Shown: positions 11,901 through 21,029 of the stretch, piece after piece
Layout: every line of letters starts with the position of its first letter
Position numbering within the stretch: position 1 is the first letter of the stretch
Source of the DNA: Lytechinus variegatus
Taxonomy: Eukaryota > Echinodermata > Echinoidea > Temnopleuroida > Toxopneustidae
NCBI RefSeq assembly: GCF_018143015.1
Contig: NC_054743.1
Span: forward strand, 28,492,934-28,556,933
Direction: 5' to 3'
DNA: 64,000 nt
Notes under the pieces: model-generated
Databases searched by the model: none
What the model was told of the DNA's origin: nothing
Seen by the model: the letters and a program-made list of their open reading frames with translations, nothing else
Translations under genes and position numbers: made by a program

Positions 11901-14900
11901 GAGTAGGAACGCCGACTGGCCTCGCCCTGTGAAAAGTGTATGTGCATGGATGCGTTGTGACCGAGGCTTTTGTACTAGAATAAGTGGAACGCTCGTCTCT
12001 TTCGGAGCGCACTTCTCTACGGTCCAACTTAAGAGCTGCTGTTGTAGGCTCATAATCAAAGGCGGAAACTAACAGCTCTGCCTTCGGTATGTGAGGATCG
12101 ATAAGAATGTTTCCAGCGTTGGCCATACCCACCCCTGGCAAACTCATCAATTCCTCGGACGAACAAAAGTTGACTTTGATTTTTGGTAGGTTGCTCGCCA
12201 TTTAAATGTATGGGGTCCTCATCTTAGAGGGCATAACATTTTGTTTAATAGGATGGTAGTAGATTTTTTTGGTTCAGAATTATAGTGTAAAGACATTAAA
12301 GGATTAGGGTTTATTTAGTTTTGTGTTTGGCATAACATGGAGATTTTTTCCATCGGAGCAATTGTCGCCGGAGCAATGTCATGAAACCGAGATTCAACCG
12401 GAAACCTTTCTGCTGTAATCACTCATTATCATGGCACAACGATTTTATTCACGGGAAAAAACTCAAATTGCAAATTTTCTTTTCCTGCTTGGTTTAAAAT
12501 TGAAGCACGGCGTTACAATTCTAAGGCTTGAAGCATCAAACGTTTCAAAGTGTTAAAAGGGTTAACGGTGAACTTTCTCTCCAAATTTTCATCAAGTATC
12601 ACCGTCGGTGATACTTAAAAAAAGGGGAGAGAAAGTTGTGAAAAAAGAAAATTACCTGGATATTGATATGTATACCCGCGTATAGACGGGGACGTTAGTT
12701 GTGAGCCATGACCTCTGCAACTGGAGTTCCACCACATAGAAAAAATGAGAAAACGAAAAAAAAATGAAGGAAAGATGGTGTAATATCATATAACAAAATG
12801 TATTATGAATAGCATTTTCTTTTAACAGGGTCAAGATTTTCACTTACTCGCGAACTTACAGAACTTTTGATTAAGACGCCATGTATGGCTCCTCAAAACT
12901 TTGGACTCATTGTGCCAAATTATGAAATGTCACTAAACAAACTTTCATTTATTTATTGTATTCCTGAATATAAGGTAAATTTCCGAATGTCAACCGAAGC
13001 TGAAGCCAACGCGACTTATTTTCGTAAAAATGGAGTCTGGGTTCTCGAGGAGATAACAGCAAGTAACCTGTTCATTCATTCTTGCTGCTACGACTTATCA
13101 TGGACTGCAGTCCAATTTGTCCTTGAAATCCACCGACAATCAAGTAAGTAGGTACCTATATCTGAAATAATTTCACTCCGAATACCCCCTTACTGTATAT
13201 TTAGAAAATCATATTGGTATTCAGTTATACACCCTTGCGTTCATCTTCATTATAATTAATACACACCAGCAATTCATCTTGGGATTACACTGAGAAACAC
13301 ATTTTGTTTATGTCCGAATGCGTTAAGTTCATGTAATCAATTAGATCATTCAGATATGATTCTCATATGATCGTCATTTTTTGGCATTCATACGTTTATA
13401 TTTGAATTTAAACACTATGTCAACCATCCGTAAATGTAATTCATTCAAGCGCACATGCACTCTCAATCCGTAATTATGGTTCACACGGTATGAATGTATT
13501 TGAATATCGTCTGTGCTTCTTTGCTCATTCATCCATATTTGGCACTGCATGCATTCAGATTCCTTTGCTGAATGGACTTGTCGGTTCATCAATTTGTGCA
13601 TCCAATCAGTTATTCACGTAAGAATGCATTCATGCATTCAAACGCATCCACACTAAGTTGAAGGCAATTATTTCATGCACATGTGTTTTGCATTCAATTA
13701 GGATAAATTTCATGCATATACGCATGAATCAAAGAATTCACCCCCACCCCCCATGCATTCACCGACTCGTGACCTTATATCCGTGTATTCAAGAGATCGC
13801 AAAAGCAGTAATTCTATAGGGCACATGAGAGTAATTCATCCGCGCGCAAAGCATGCCGGACAGGCGTAAGTAAAGATCACATGACTTTGTTGATTAAAAT
13901 AATTCATTAAAAATAGATCAAATGTTTGTATATCAAAAGAAAAACAATAGAGATAATGCTATGTCCATACCCTTTCACAATTAGAGCGTTTTGAGAGGCT
14001 AGATTGCATTTTTGTATTTTATATTAATTATTATTATCGGCAATGCAGTTCCGGTTTTTCTGCCGTGAACTGACCAAAATTATGGTTAGTCTTATTTCAG
14101 GCCATTTAACTTTTGTTTGAGCTGGACAAGTACCTGATTAACATATTTAGTTTTGTTCCACTGTTCATTGTGATTCATGTCAGTGAATTAAAACAAAATC
14201 TATCGAGGGATTGATTTTTAATGATTTTTTGATAAGCCATGATTTAACACGTGAGTGAATGGGGGTCTGTAATACTCATGTGTGCCCTATAGTTCATTCG
14301 CGAATTTTCAAGAACTCATTAATTCAGACATGAATGCGATCATGGACCTACTGCGATCATGCGTTCACCCTGTCAATCAGATTATGTCCATCCTGAATAT
14401 GCTTTCATGCAAATATCCATGCAATCAGCCAGTCATCCATGTTTGTGCCAATCAAATAATCGCATTGCAGGTTTCTACACCCGTACTGTCGTTGTTCCGT
14501 GTATTCTCCTGACGGTATTGATGGTGCTCGTCTGTTGGCTTCATCCAGCTTCGGGTGAGAAGGTGACTTTGGCCGTCAGTAACCTTCTGGCTTTGATCCT
14601 CTTCCAGCAGCTCGTGGCCGACAGGCTTCCGCCAAGTGGAGAGACTACGTCTATCATCGGTAAATATTCAATAAAGTAGGACAAACTAAAACTAAAAAAA
14701 AGTGAATGGTATTGTGGTTCTGTATAAACCCCATCGAAATTAATATTGTGCAATTAACTTGGCTGACGATAAATGTTCCAAGGTTATGTTTAATCTCAAA
14801 AGAAAAGCAGTGAATTACCTTGTACAGCAATCTACGCCAAAAAACGTTGATATATTATTTTTTTTGGAATTATTACATAATTATGCAAACGCATTGACCA

Positions 14901-17213
14901 ACTCCCATCTTTGACTATGTATGGCATACTTAGGTAACGTATCAGCTTTACATTAACACTTTACGTTTTCCATATTAAGATACAAGTTTACTAGGCATGA
15001 CATGTACAAACAATTCAAAATAAAGGAAAAATTCAAAATTGAAAAACGGAATAGTAATGAAACAAAGTAATTGTCGATCAAACGCACATTAATTCGTGGT
15101 TAATTGCCATGTTATGGAGATTGATGGGAAATGAATTCATGAAGATATTGATCTGGCGATGGCCGCTGATGCAGCTTCCACGGTTTAGTTTGTTTAAGCC
15201 GCCATATCTACTTGATGAAATCGTCAAGGCAGTTTCTTTATTTGAACAGTGGTGGCATGGATTTGTGATTCCTCGGGAGTTGTACATGCTAATGAGCTAA
15301 TTTGAAAAGATACCGGCGATTGAGCGATAATGGAAACAAAATGGCATTCAAAATAACTAGTTACCCGATCCTAATTTGTTGAACCTGTTGAACATATACC
15401 ATAAAGCACCCTCCCATTTTATATTGCACCATCTGATTGTGACAAAACAGTGATCTTTTTCATCGTGATGATTGGGTTAAGTTGTACCGAGGTGATATGC
15501 TCCATCATTGTCCTGCGGCTGTACCACACTGGTGGAAGACGACAGATACCGGTCTGGATAAGACGAGCGATGCTGAGCCCGCTCATCATACGCCTCTACT
15601 CCAACGCAGAGTGTACTGCCATGCTGCGTGCTGAGGATAAGGTCAAAGAGTGAGTGCCCTCCTCCACTTCAAAGAAGGAAAACTAACTAATAAACAAACA
15701 AACAAACAAACAAACAATTAATAATAATGGTAATCCGTATTTTAACCAGAAAAGCAGGTATTGCACTTCTGAACTGTTCTCCCAGCGAGCCTTGCATAGC
15801 AAGATATGTTATTATTCGCATACATTCGTAATTCCGAAGCTTCGTTATTCCGAAGGTTCGTTAGTCCCAAAACGATATCAGGTTCGTAATACCGAAGGTT
15901 CGTTAGTCCGAAAACGAAATGACGTTCGTAATTCCGAAGGTTCGTTAATCCGAAAACGAAATGAGATTCGTAATTCCGAAGGTTCTTTTGTCCGAAAACG
16001 AAATGATTAACGAACCCTATTTTGTTTTCGAACAAACGAACCTTCGGAACAACGAACCTTATTTCGTTTTCGGATTAAAGAATCTTCGGAACATCGAACC
16101 TTATTTTGTTTACGGATTATCGAACCTTCGGAATAACGAGCCTTCGGAATATCGCCACAAATGTTCGGATTAACGAACCCTTTTACGTTTTCGGATTAAC
16201 AAACATCGAGGTATAGGCAATTTACGTGTTTCGGAATTACGAACCTTCGGAATTACGAAGTATAACCGTTATTATTACCCACTCCTTTCTAATACGTCGA
16301 AAAGAAGTTAGAACATAGAGCTATTATAGCTCCATGGTTAGAATGTCTCATTTTTTATGTCTTTGTTATTAATCGATCATTGATCAAAACAGCAACCCTC
16401 CGTTTATTAAGATGAGGCACTCTAGCCCCTTAGACGCCATGTCCGAAATGTAGTACTCTAGCACCTTAGACGCCATGTCCGGACATGAGATTCAATGTTA
16501 CAGGAAGATTCTCGAATTACTTTGTTTTACGATCGCACGACACCTTACCACTGAAAACATCTCGTTCAATATATCTATTAATACTGGAATCTAGAAATCA
16601 GAAGTGAGGGACAGTGGGACATGGAGACGTAGGTTTTAGCAGTGATCTTAGTTCTATTCCAGACCATGCAGACAGTGACATGAAAGTCACAGTCACTTCG
16701 ATACTTTCCTTCGCCATTCATATCTTTTCCATTGTTTTAGTAATTTTGAAAAGAATATGTAGACACAAGTAGCCGACCTACATATCATAACACTCATCAC
16801 TGTTAAATGGGTTTAGATTCTTGATTTTAATAGTTCCTCTCCGAAGACGACCAAAGCCACAAAGAGTATAAGACGTTATTAATCAAGTTTTTGTCACAGT
16901 AATTTTCACGCCCGTCAATTTCTCACTCAGACTCAGGATACTCAATTCAGTGACCAACCAAACTCTACAAAACAACACCAACATCGCGGCACAGAACCAC
17001 GAAAACGGGACGCACGACACGAAAGCAGACGATATCGTCAAGACTATTAGTAAACCACAAAGATCGGACAATTTGAACATGCGCAGTGATCCTGAAGTTA
17101 TTAGCAAGACGTGGCAGGAGGTGGCCATCGTTTGCGACAATTTATTGTTTATTCTCCTACTTCTTGTCACTTTAGTTGCTTGGTTGTATGTGCTTGTTAG
17201 CTTTCTAATTTAG
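5882..17213 (+). CDS. Cys-loop receptor gene A, alpha-type nicotinic acetylcholine receptor-like (5' exons not found)
   Basis: Six plus-strand exons join at 5882-5991, 8728-8908, 12975-13143, 14471-14659, 15451-15649 and 16931-17213. All junction phases match (2, 0, 1, 1, 2) and there is no internal stop, giving about 376 residues. The product would be one subunit of a pentameric plasma-membrane channel. In order: loop A (WLPDIVLYHN), a 13-residue Cys-loop (C..FPYDVQYC), loop C with CC, M1 with VVVPC, SGEK plus M2, M3, a cytoplasmic loop of about 110 residues, and M4. Vicinal Cys is the alpha-subunit hallmark and the Glu of SGEK suggests cation selectivity. Several agonist-contact aromatics differ from known alpha subunits, so the ligand is uncertain. 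The signal peptide, N-terminal helix and beta1-2 exons were not recognised upstream. A related broken locus follows at 20829-26350. Confidence 0.85.
5992..8727 (+). other. Intron of gene A, no gene seen
   Basis: AT-rich intron DNA. It includes ATTTGCATAATATGCAAATT palindromic segments near 6550-6570 and 6710-6730 and a short (TA)n run near 7540-7560. No coding block or clear transposon ends were recognised. Confidence 0.6.
8728..8908 (+). CDS. Gene A exon: Cys-loop
   Basis: The acceptor is TTGCATTCAG; the first base completes an Asn codon with the previous exon. It encodes VVKEFISRPDTYITAWSNG, then ACPIDITYFPYDVQYC, then LTFGPWSETAEK. The two Cys are separated by 13 residues, with the F-P-x-D signature between them. 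W of GPWS is the loop B tryptophan. The donor AAG|GTAAGA ends in phase 0. Two overlapping frames here are shadows. Confidence 0.92.
9028..9180 (+). mobile_element. tRNA-derived SINE in an intron of gene A
   Basis: A tRNA-like head (9028-9101) carries an A-box TGGCCGAGTGGTCTAAGGCG and a B-box GGGTTCGATCCCGG, as in Leu/Ser tRNAs. The anticodon arm is degraded. The body continues GTGAGCAAGGCATTTAATC and ends near an AAATAAAT-rich tail. Not a functional tRNA gene. Confidence 0.7.
9560..9875. repeat. Repeat with inverted GGAGCTAAATCC motifs
   Basis: AAAAAGGAGCTAAATCCAAA occurs at about 9582; TGGATTTAGCTCCTTTTG and TGGATTTAGCTCCTTTAG occur in inverted orientation at about 9700 and 9844. This suggests a foldback or MITE relic. 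No coding content. Confidence 0.45.
10985..12201 (-). mobile_element. Old Ty3/gypsy-type gag-protease fragment, broken
   Basis: It begins on the minus strand at 12201 with MASNLPKIKVNFCSSEELMS followed by LPGVG, a helix-hairpin-helix-like start seen in some gypsy gag proteins of aquatic invertebrates. Further on are a proline-rich region, a zinc-knuckle-like NCGEEGHFSRVC segment (about 11340-11400) and a retropepsin-like LDTAAAFIIIS stretch (about 11150-11190). Several breaks; no LTRs or RT seen. It sits in the intron between the Cys-loop and loop C exons of gene A. An old fossil. Confidence 0.55.
12573..12637. repeat. Hairpin-forming inverted repeat
   Basis: AACTTTCTCTCC and GGAGAGAAAGTT form the outer arms; AAGTATCACCG and CGGTGATACTT form an inner perfect stem. 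It lies in an intron of gene A. It could be a tiny MITE relic. Confidence 0.6.
12975..13143 (+). CDS. Gene A exon: loop C with vicinal cysteines
   Basis: The acceptor is GAATATAAG|G, a modest site chosen because phase 0 and alignment demand it. The frame is also open further upstream to a second AG at 12828, but that would enter in the wrong phase. It encodes VNFRMSTEAEANATYF, then KNGVWVLEE, then FIHSCCYDLSWTAVQFVLE. CC marks an alpha-type subunit. Positions matching muscle Tyr190 and Tyr198 are His and Trp. The donor A|GTAAGT ends in phase 1. Confidence 0.85.
13380..14465 (+). repeat. Degenerate ATTCAT/ATGCATTCA array, interrupted by a MITE
   Basis: This intron is dense with short units such as GCATTCA, ATTCATTCAT and ATGCATTCATGCATTCAAACG, irregularly spaced, on both sides of the inserted element at 13814-14292. 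The array ends about 10-20 bases before the M1-M2 exon acceptor. Frames here come from the repeat. Confidence 0.5.
13814..14292. mobile_element. MITE with CTATAGGGCACATGAG ends
   Basis: The left end CTATAGGGCACATGAG is mirrored by CTCATGTGTGCCCTATAG at the right, and ATTCATCCGCG / TTCATTCGCG lie beside them. The inside is AT-rich with no ORF. It is inserted within the ATTCAT array of the same intron. Confidence 0.6.
14471..14659 (+). CDS. Gene A exon: M1 and M2 pore helix
   Basis: Acceptor GCATTGCAG|G; donor ATCG|GTAAAT in phase 1. It encodes FYTRTVVVPCILLTVLMVLV (M1 with the conserved Pro-Cys), then SGEK, then M2 VTLAVSNLLALILFQQLVAD and RLPPSGETT. Relative to the standard numbering, Glu -1', Thr 2', Ser 6', Leu 9' and Asp 20' fit a cation channel. 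Asn 7' and Gln-Gln at 15'-16' are unusual. Confidence 0.92.
14660..15450 (+). other. Intron of gene A, no feature seen
   Basis: AT-rich DNA. I looked for a short exon like the 52-bp pre-M3 exon of locus B (25243-25294) and did not find one. Confidence 0.5.
15451..15649 (+). CDS. Gene A exon: M3 and start of cytoplasmic loop
   Basis: The acceptor ACAAAACAG and phase 1 entry give V-IFFIVMIGLSCTEVICSIIV (M3), LRLYHTGG, then the amphipathic PVWIRRAMLSPLIIRLYS typical of the post-M3 MX helix. Donor AAAGA|GTGAGT in phase 2. About three residues (the usual GKY before M3) are missing from the join. Confidence 0.9.
15824..16260. mobile_element. Foldback element built from inverted TTCGTAATTCCGAAGG units
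   Basis: The left half (15824-16010) repeats a unit of roughly 38 bp, TTCGTAATTCCGAAGGTTCG then TTAGTCCGAAAACGAAATGA. The right half (16010-16260) repeats the same unit inverted (CGTTTTCGGATTAACGAACC). Outer ends TTCGTAATTCCGAAG and CTTCGGAATTACGAA are exact complements. It lies in the last intron of gene A. The short frames on both strands are repeat artefacts. Confidence 0.75.
16931..17213 (+). CDS. Gene A terminal exon: M4 and C-terminus
   Basis: The acceptor TTTCTCACTCAG and one base completing a Glu codon (phase 2) give LRILNSVTNQTLQ, a polar Asn-rich cytoplasmic stretch, then TWQEVAIVCDNLLFILLLLV and LVAWLYVLVSFLI. W-x-x-V-A-x-V-x-D before M4 matches the nicotinic pattern (EWKYVAMVMD in muscle alpha). 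The stop TAG falls four residues or fewer after M4. The next AATAAA (17728-17733) lies in a SINE tail. Confidence 0.9.
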
Positions 17214-17502
17214 CCATGTTAATTGACTGTCATGGAAGTCTGATAAGGGCTATACGTTACTGGACGGGAATGTTCAGGAGATCACAAAATACGAAACATA
17301 AACATGATAAAATAGACAATTATGCAAAGGCTATAAAGTGCAAATTATCCGGCATGCAAGGTTGACGCGCTGGAATTGCATTGCCACGTTTTCATCACAG
17401 AAGCAATTTTACTTTGTCTTGATAAAGCCATGTAAATGCATAAGACAGAGATAAGAATTTTCAAGCGTAATTGCCGCAGGCATGGGAGTTGGAGTGGACC
17501 AA

Positions 17503-17735
17503 GGACCATGTGGTCAAGTGGTTAGAGAATTGGACTCATAATCGCAAGGTTGTGAGTTCGAATCCCCACTCTGACATTGTCTCCACTTTGATTAAAAGAC
17601 CAGAGAGTCATATCTGGCGTCTATACCGTCAGCCACTATAGACGAAAATGTTTCCCAGATAATTGGTGATATACCAGCTTGATGTTTACCAGCAAAAGCT
17701 GTCCTGTCGAGTTCCTACGGAAATTAAAATAAATA
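17503..17735 (+). mobile_element. tRNA-derived SINE
   Basis: The head carries A-box TGGTCAAGTGGTTAGAG and B-box GAGTTCGAATCCCC; the anticodon loop CTCATAA would read CAT. A tRNA-unrelated body follows (ATCTGGCGTCTATACCGTCA and onward) with a weak tail AAATTAAAATAAATAG. It lies about 300 bp downstream of the gene A stop. Confidence 0.7.
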
Positions 17736-18180
17736 GAAACAGAATCAACTTTACTCAATCAGTCAATCGAATCATATTTTAGGAACGTTCCCGTTCTTTT
17801 AACGTAACTTCTCTAATGGGTGTTGATTGTTTTATCAAAAGACATGAAATAGGAATCTTTCTTACTTCCTACTTGCAACTAATAAACGTAATAAGGATCT
17901 TATATATTAGATTTTTCTTGTATACATGTATCTTTCTATCTTTTGAACACTTTCCCCCTTGGACACCACCCCCTCTCTTCTTCCCCTTCTTTTTCGACCT
18001 GCACAGTATAAACACTATTTTTCATACAACGCTGTTTAGTACATAAACCCTACAGTAGGTTTAAAAACTCAAACAAGTGTTTCCAACAAATGTTACTTTT
18101 TTATTTTAACCATCAATAGATTTAGCAGGGTTGCTTGAACTTAAGCAACCACTGTAAGGTTAATGTAGGATAAAGCGTTT
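17736..18180. other. Intergenic DNA, no feature seen
   Basis: AT-rich with a C/T-rich run near 17950-18000. The single frame over it is hydrophobic low complexity and not believed. Confidence 0.5.
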
Positions 18181-18221
18181 TGACTGTGCTCTCTCTCTCT
18201 CTGATATTTCTTCCTAAATGG

Positions 18222-18800
18222 TAGTTATAGTTGTCTTTGTTGTTTGAATAATATATTTATTGTGAATAAAGTTTCGTGTACATACTTACTGTGCGCTCCT
18301 CTCTCTGATATATCATAGTCCTCTTTGTTATTTGAATAATATATTTATAAATAATGTTTTGTGTACCTACTTTATATAGTCATCTTTGTTATTTGAATAA
18401 TATATTTATAAATAATGCTTAATCGTGTTCCTATTTGAAAGTCATCTTTGTTATTTGAATAATATATTTATAAATAATGTTTTGTGTACCTTCTTTATAG
18501 TCATCTTTGTTATTTGAATAATATATTTATAAATAATGCTTAATCGTGTTCCTATTTGAAAGTCATCTTTGTTATTTGAATAATATATTTATACATAATG
18601 CTTTGTGTACCTACTTTGTAGTCATCTTTGTTATTTGAATAATATATTTATAAATAATGTTTTGTGTACCTACTTTGTAGTCATCTTTGTTATTTGAATA
18701 ATATATTTATAAATAATGCTTTGTGTACTTACTTTGTAGTCATCTTTGTTGTTTGAATAAATTATTTATGAATACAGTAATGTTTTGTGTACCTACTTTC
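18222..18800 (+). repeat. Tandem array, about 59-bp unit, 9-10 copies
   Basis: Each copy contains TAGTCATCTTTGTTATTTGA and ATAATATATTTATAAATAAT. Two tail variants occur, GTTTTGTGTACCTACTTT and GCTTAATCGTGTTCCTATTT, alternating in the middle of the array, which suggests unequal exchange of two-unit blocks. The first unit is longer and more divergent. Units abut with no spacers. Confidence 0.85.
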
Positions 18801-18964
18801 TTGTTCATTATCGGCAATAATACCCTGCTTTAGTATTACTAGTTATTATCCATACACACTATAACCCCCAGGAGTGATGATTTTCCCATCCTCAGATGTT
18901 CATGTTCAATTGGTGCTCGCTGTTACACCGAAGATAAGAAAAACATTCGACATTTATGATTTAC

Positions 18965-19330
18965 TTAAAAGGATGGTCCGGGCTGAAAGTATTTATAGCT
19001 TAAATAAACAGAGTAGAATTCACTGAGCAAAATGCCGAAAATTTCATCAAAATCGGATAAAAAATAACAAAGTTATTGAATTTTAAAGTTTAGCAATAGT
19101 TTGTGAAAACAGTCGACATGAATATTAATTAGGTGGGCTGATGATGTCACATCCTAACTTGTTCTTTTCTATTTTATTATATGAAATTAGGTTTATTCAT
19201 TTTTTCCTTCAAGAACGAGACAAATTGGACTGACCACTGATTTAGTGCATTAGATATTTAATATTTATTGCTGCAACTTGTTTCATTATAAGGGAGACAT
19301 TATTCACACAAATATGAAAAAAATAAAAAA
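18965..19330 (+). mobile_element. Partial copy of a dispersed repeat (GGATGGTCCGGGCTG family)
   Basis: It starts TTAAAAGGATGGTCCGGGCT and continues through ATTTCATCAAAATCGG, AATTAGGTGGGCTGATGATG and TGTTCTTTTCTATTTTATTA. I recall this text as a repeat of sea urchin genomes. No mirrored right end was found, so this is a partial copy. Confidence 0.5.
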
Positions 19331-20204
19331 ATATGATTTTATGTAATAACATAAGAAAACGGAAAGTTTTTTCACCTCGAAAGTCCGAAAACATTCGGAC
19401 CGGACACAAGAATGGACCAGAATATTTGGAATGCACTCAGAATGCAGTCAGAATTTTTTAGAATGCACTTCGAATATTCAAGAATGTGCCAAGAATTTAC
19501 ATTCCGACGGCATTCCGGCTCATTCCGCCTCTAGTGTGACTAGGGTAAAAAGTAGTAAAAATCTGTTATTTACATCAAATTTCACTGATAATAGAGAATT
19601 GCAGTCATATCATGTATTCAAACGTATACTGCGGGCAATGCGTTAAAATCAACAAACCTTAAAAAATTGTAGTGGATTTAGACCCTTTTCGATTAATACC
19701 GAAATTTGCAATCAATTTTTGCCAACCTTCCAAAACATGATTCTGATGCGATATGATGGATTTGATTCACATATTTAAGATAATAACCACAATTATTTTG
19801 AGGGATAAAAACATAAGTGCATCCGATACATCTCTCAATTAAGCTTTGGTTATTAATTGGATGTTGCCCCTTTTTGAATCATTACGATATTGAATTTTAA
19901 ATGCGGACTTACTTCATTATTAAACAACTTTTAAAAAATACTTCTGTTTCAATTCACCTTACTTCTTTTCATTTAAGTATAGTGAAATTTGAAGTGGAAT
20001 AAAGAGGAGACATATAATGATGTTATGTGGGGGCAGAGGCGGTACAATTAGGCCTGCATGGGGAAGTGAGGTGAGCACTGACTTTGATTGTTCATTTTGA
20101 AATAAAAAAAAACAATCATTATTAAAGTGAAAACAGGAGAAGAAAGAAGAAAGGAGAACGTAAAAGAGTTCCATTAATTACCCCCACTATTCAAATGAGA
20201 AAAT
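19331..20204. other. Intergenic DNA
   Basis: GAATGCACT/GAATGCAGT/CATTCCG words recur at 19430-19530 (a possible degenerate repeat). Otherwise AT-rich with no gene recognised. Confidence 0.4.
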
Positions 20205-20305
20205 GACATCACCCGTGTGTGAGTGAGTGGGTGTGAGAGGGAGAGGGTGTGTGTGAAAGAGAGAGCGGACATGGGCGCGCGCGCGCGCGCGCGTGTGTGT
20301 GTGCA
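20205..20305. repeat. Purine/pyrimidine-alternating microsatellite with (CG)n core
   Basis: GTGTGTGAGTGAGTGGG, GAGAGG and GTGTGTG tracts lead into GGGCGCGCGCGCGCGCGC then GTGTGTGTGTG. Strictly alternating CG/TG can adopt Z-form. The minus-strand frame over it is an artefact. Confidence 0.85.
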
Positions 20306-20828
20306 AGTATTAGAGAGAGTAGGAATAAAGATGGCAAGTAAGTGATGAGAAAGAGAACACTAAAGAGATGAATGGAGAAGACAAAGACTAAATGAGGGGG
20401 CGTATAATTTATGCTAATATAATAAATCAAACACAAACAGAAAAATAAAATATTGTGGATCAGAAAGATAATTTAGGGATTAGTTCTATATGTTCTAAGA
20501 GAGAGAGAGAGAGAGAACCAACAAAATGCGATTTCTACCCAAAATAATGACTATTTAAAAGATATGTTATAGACGGAGCATAGGCCAAACATTGATAGAT
20601 GTTAAGTGATAAGGAAATACGCATTACGCCTGTATGTTTTAAGTTTTCTTGCATCTTGGCCCCTACCTTTAAAAAGGGCGTTACCTACACTTAAAATGCC
20701 CTTCATGCCGAAGTCATGTATGCTAGACATACATGTACTTCATAAGGCCTTAGAACGTTGATGATATCCACGCACTTGACAGACTTTGAAACCAAACACT
20801 GTATTGACGAACACGTAGATCAGGACAT
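20306..20828. other. Intergenic DNA upstream of locus B
   Basis: Contains a (GA)n run near 20500-20517. It could hold the promoter and 5' UTR of locus B, but no TATA box or other element stands out. Confidence 0.35.
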
Positions 20829-20893
20829 CATGAGAGCGTTTGAGCTACATCATACATTTATTGTGATCGTTCTTATTTTATTTTTCAAAAATG
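20829..20893 (+). CDS. Possible first exon of locus B: signal peptide
   Basis: An ATG opens MRAFELHHTFIVIVLILFFQ, a short polar N-terminus then a hydrophobic stretch of about 12 residues, ending in the consensus donor TG|GTAAGTA. Receptor genes of this family place the signal peptide in exon 1, and this exon lies 3.7 kb upstream of the loop A exon on the same strand. No exon for the N-terminal helix or beta1-2 was found between, so the link is inference. Confidence 0.4.
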
Positions 20894-21029
20894 GTAAGTA
20901 TAGATCCCCGCTGTATTCGGTAGTTTATTGAATGAAATCCTTCATTATTTAGCTCAATTTTGGCCATTGCTCATGATTATCATCAATCTACCAATATTTC
21001 ATACAAGTGATTGTAGTTTAGGCGTACGC

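Noticed and set aside
12829-12974. 5' extension of the loop C exon to the acceptor TTTTAACAG
   Set aside because: The frame is open, but entry would be in phase 1 while the Cys-loop exon ends in phase 0, and the added residues match nothing in the family.
15742-16173. Three overlapping frames with NLRNNEPYFVFG-like repeats on both strands
   Set aside because: They read through the inverted TTCGTAATTCCGAAGG units, so repeats in every frame are expected; no independent sign of coding.
18222-18800. CRISPR-like regular repeats
   Set aside because: Units abut with no unique spacers, and the context is an animal genome; this is a tandem array.
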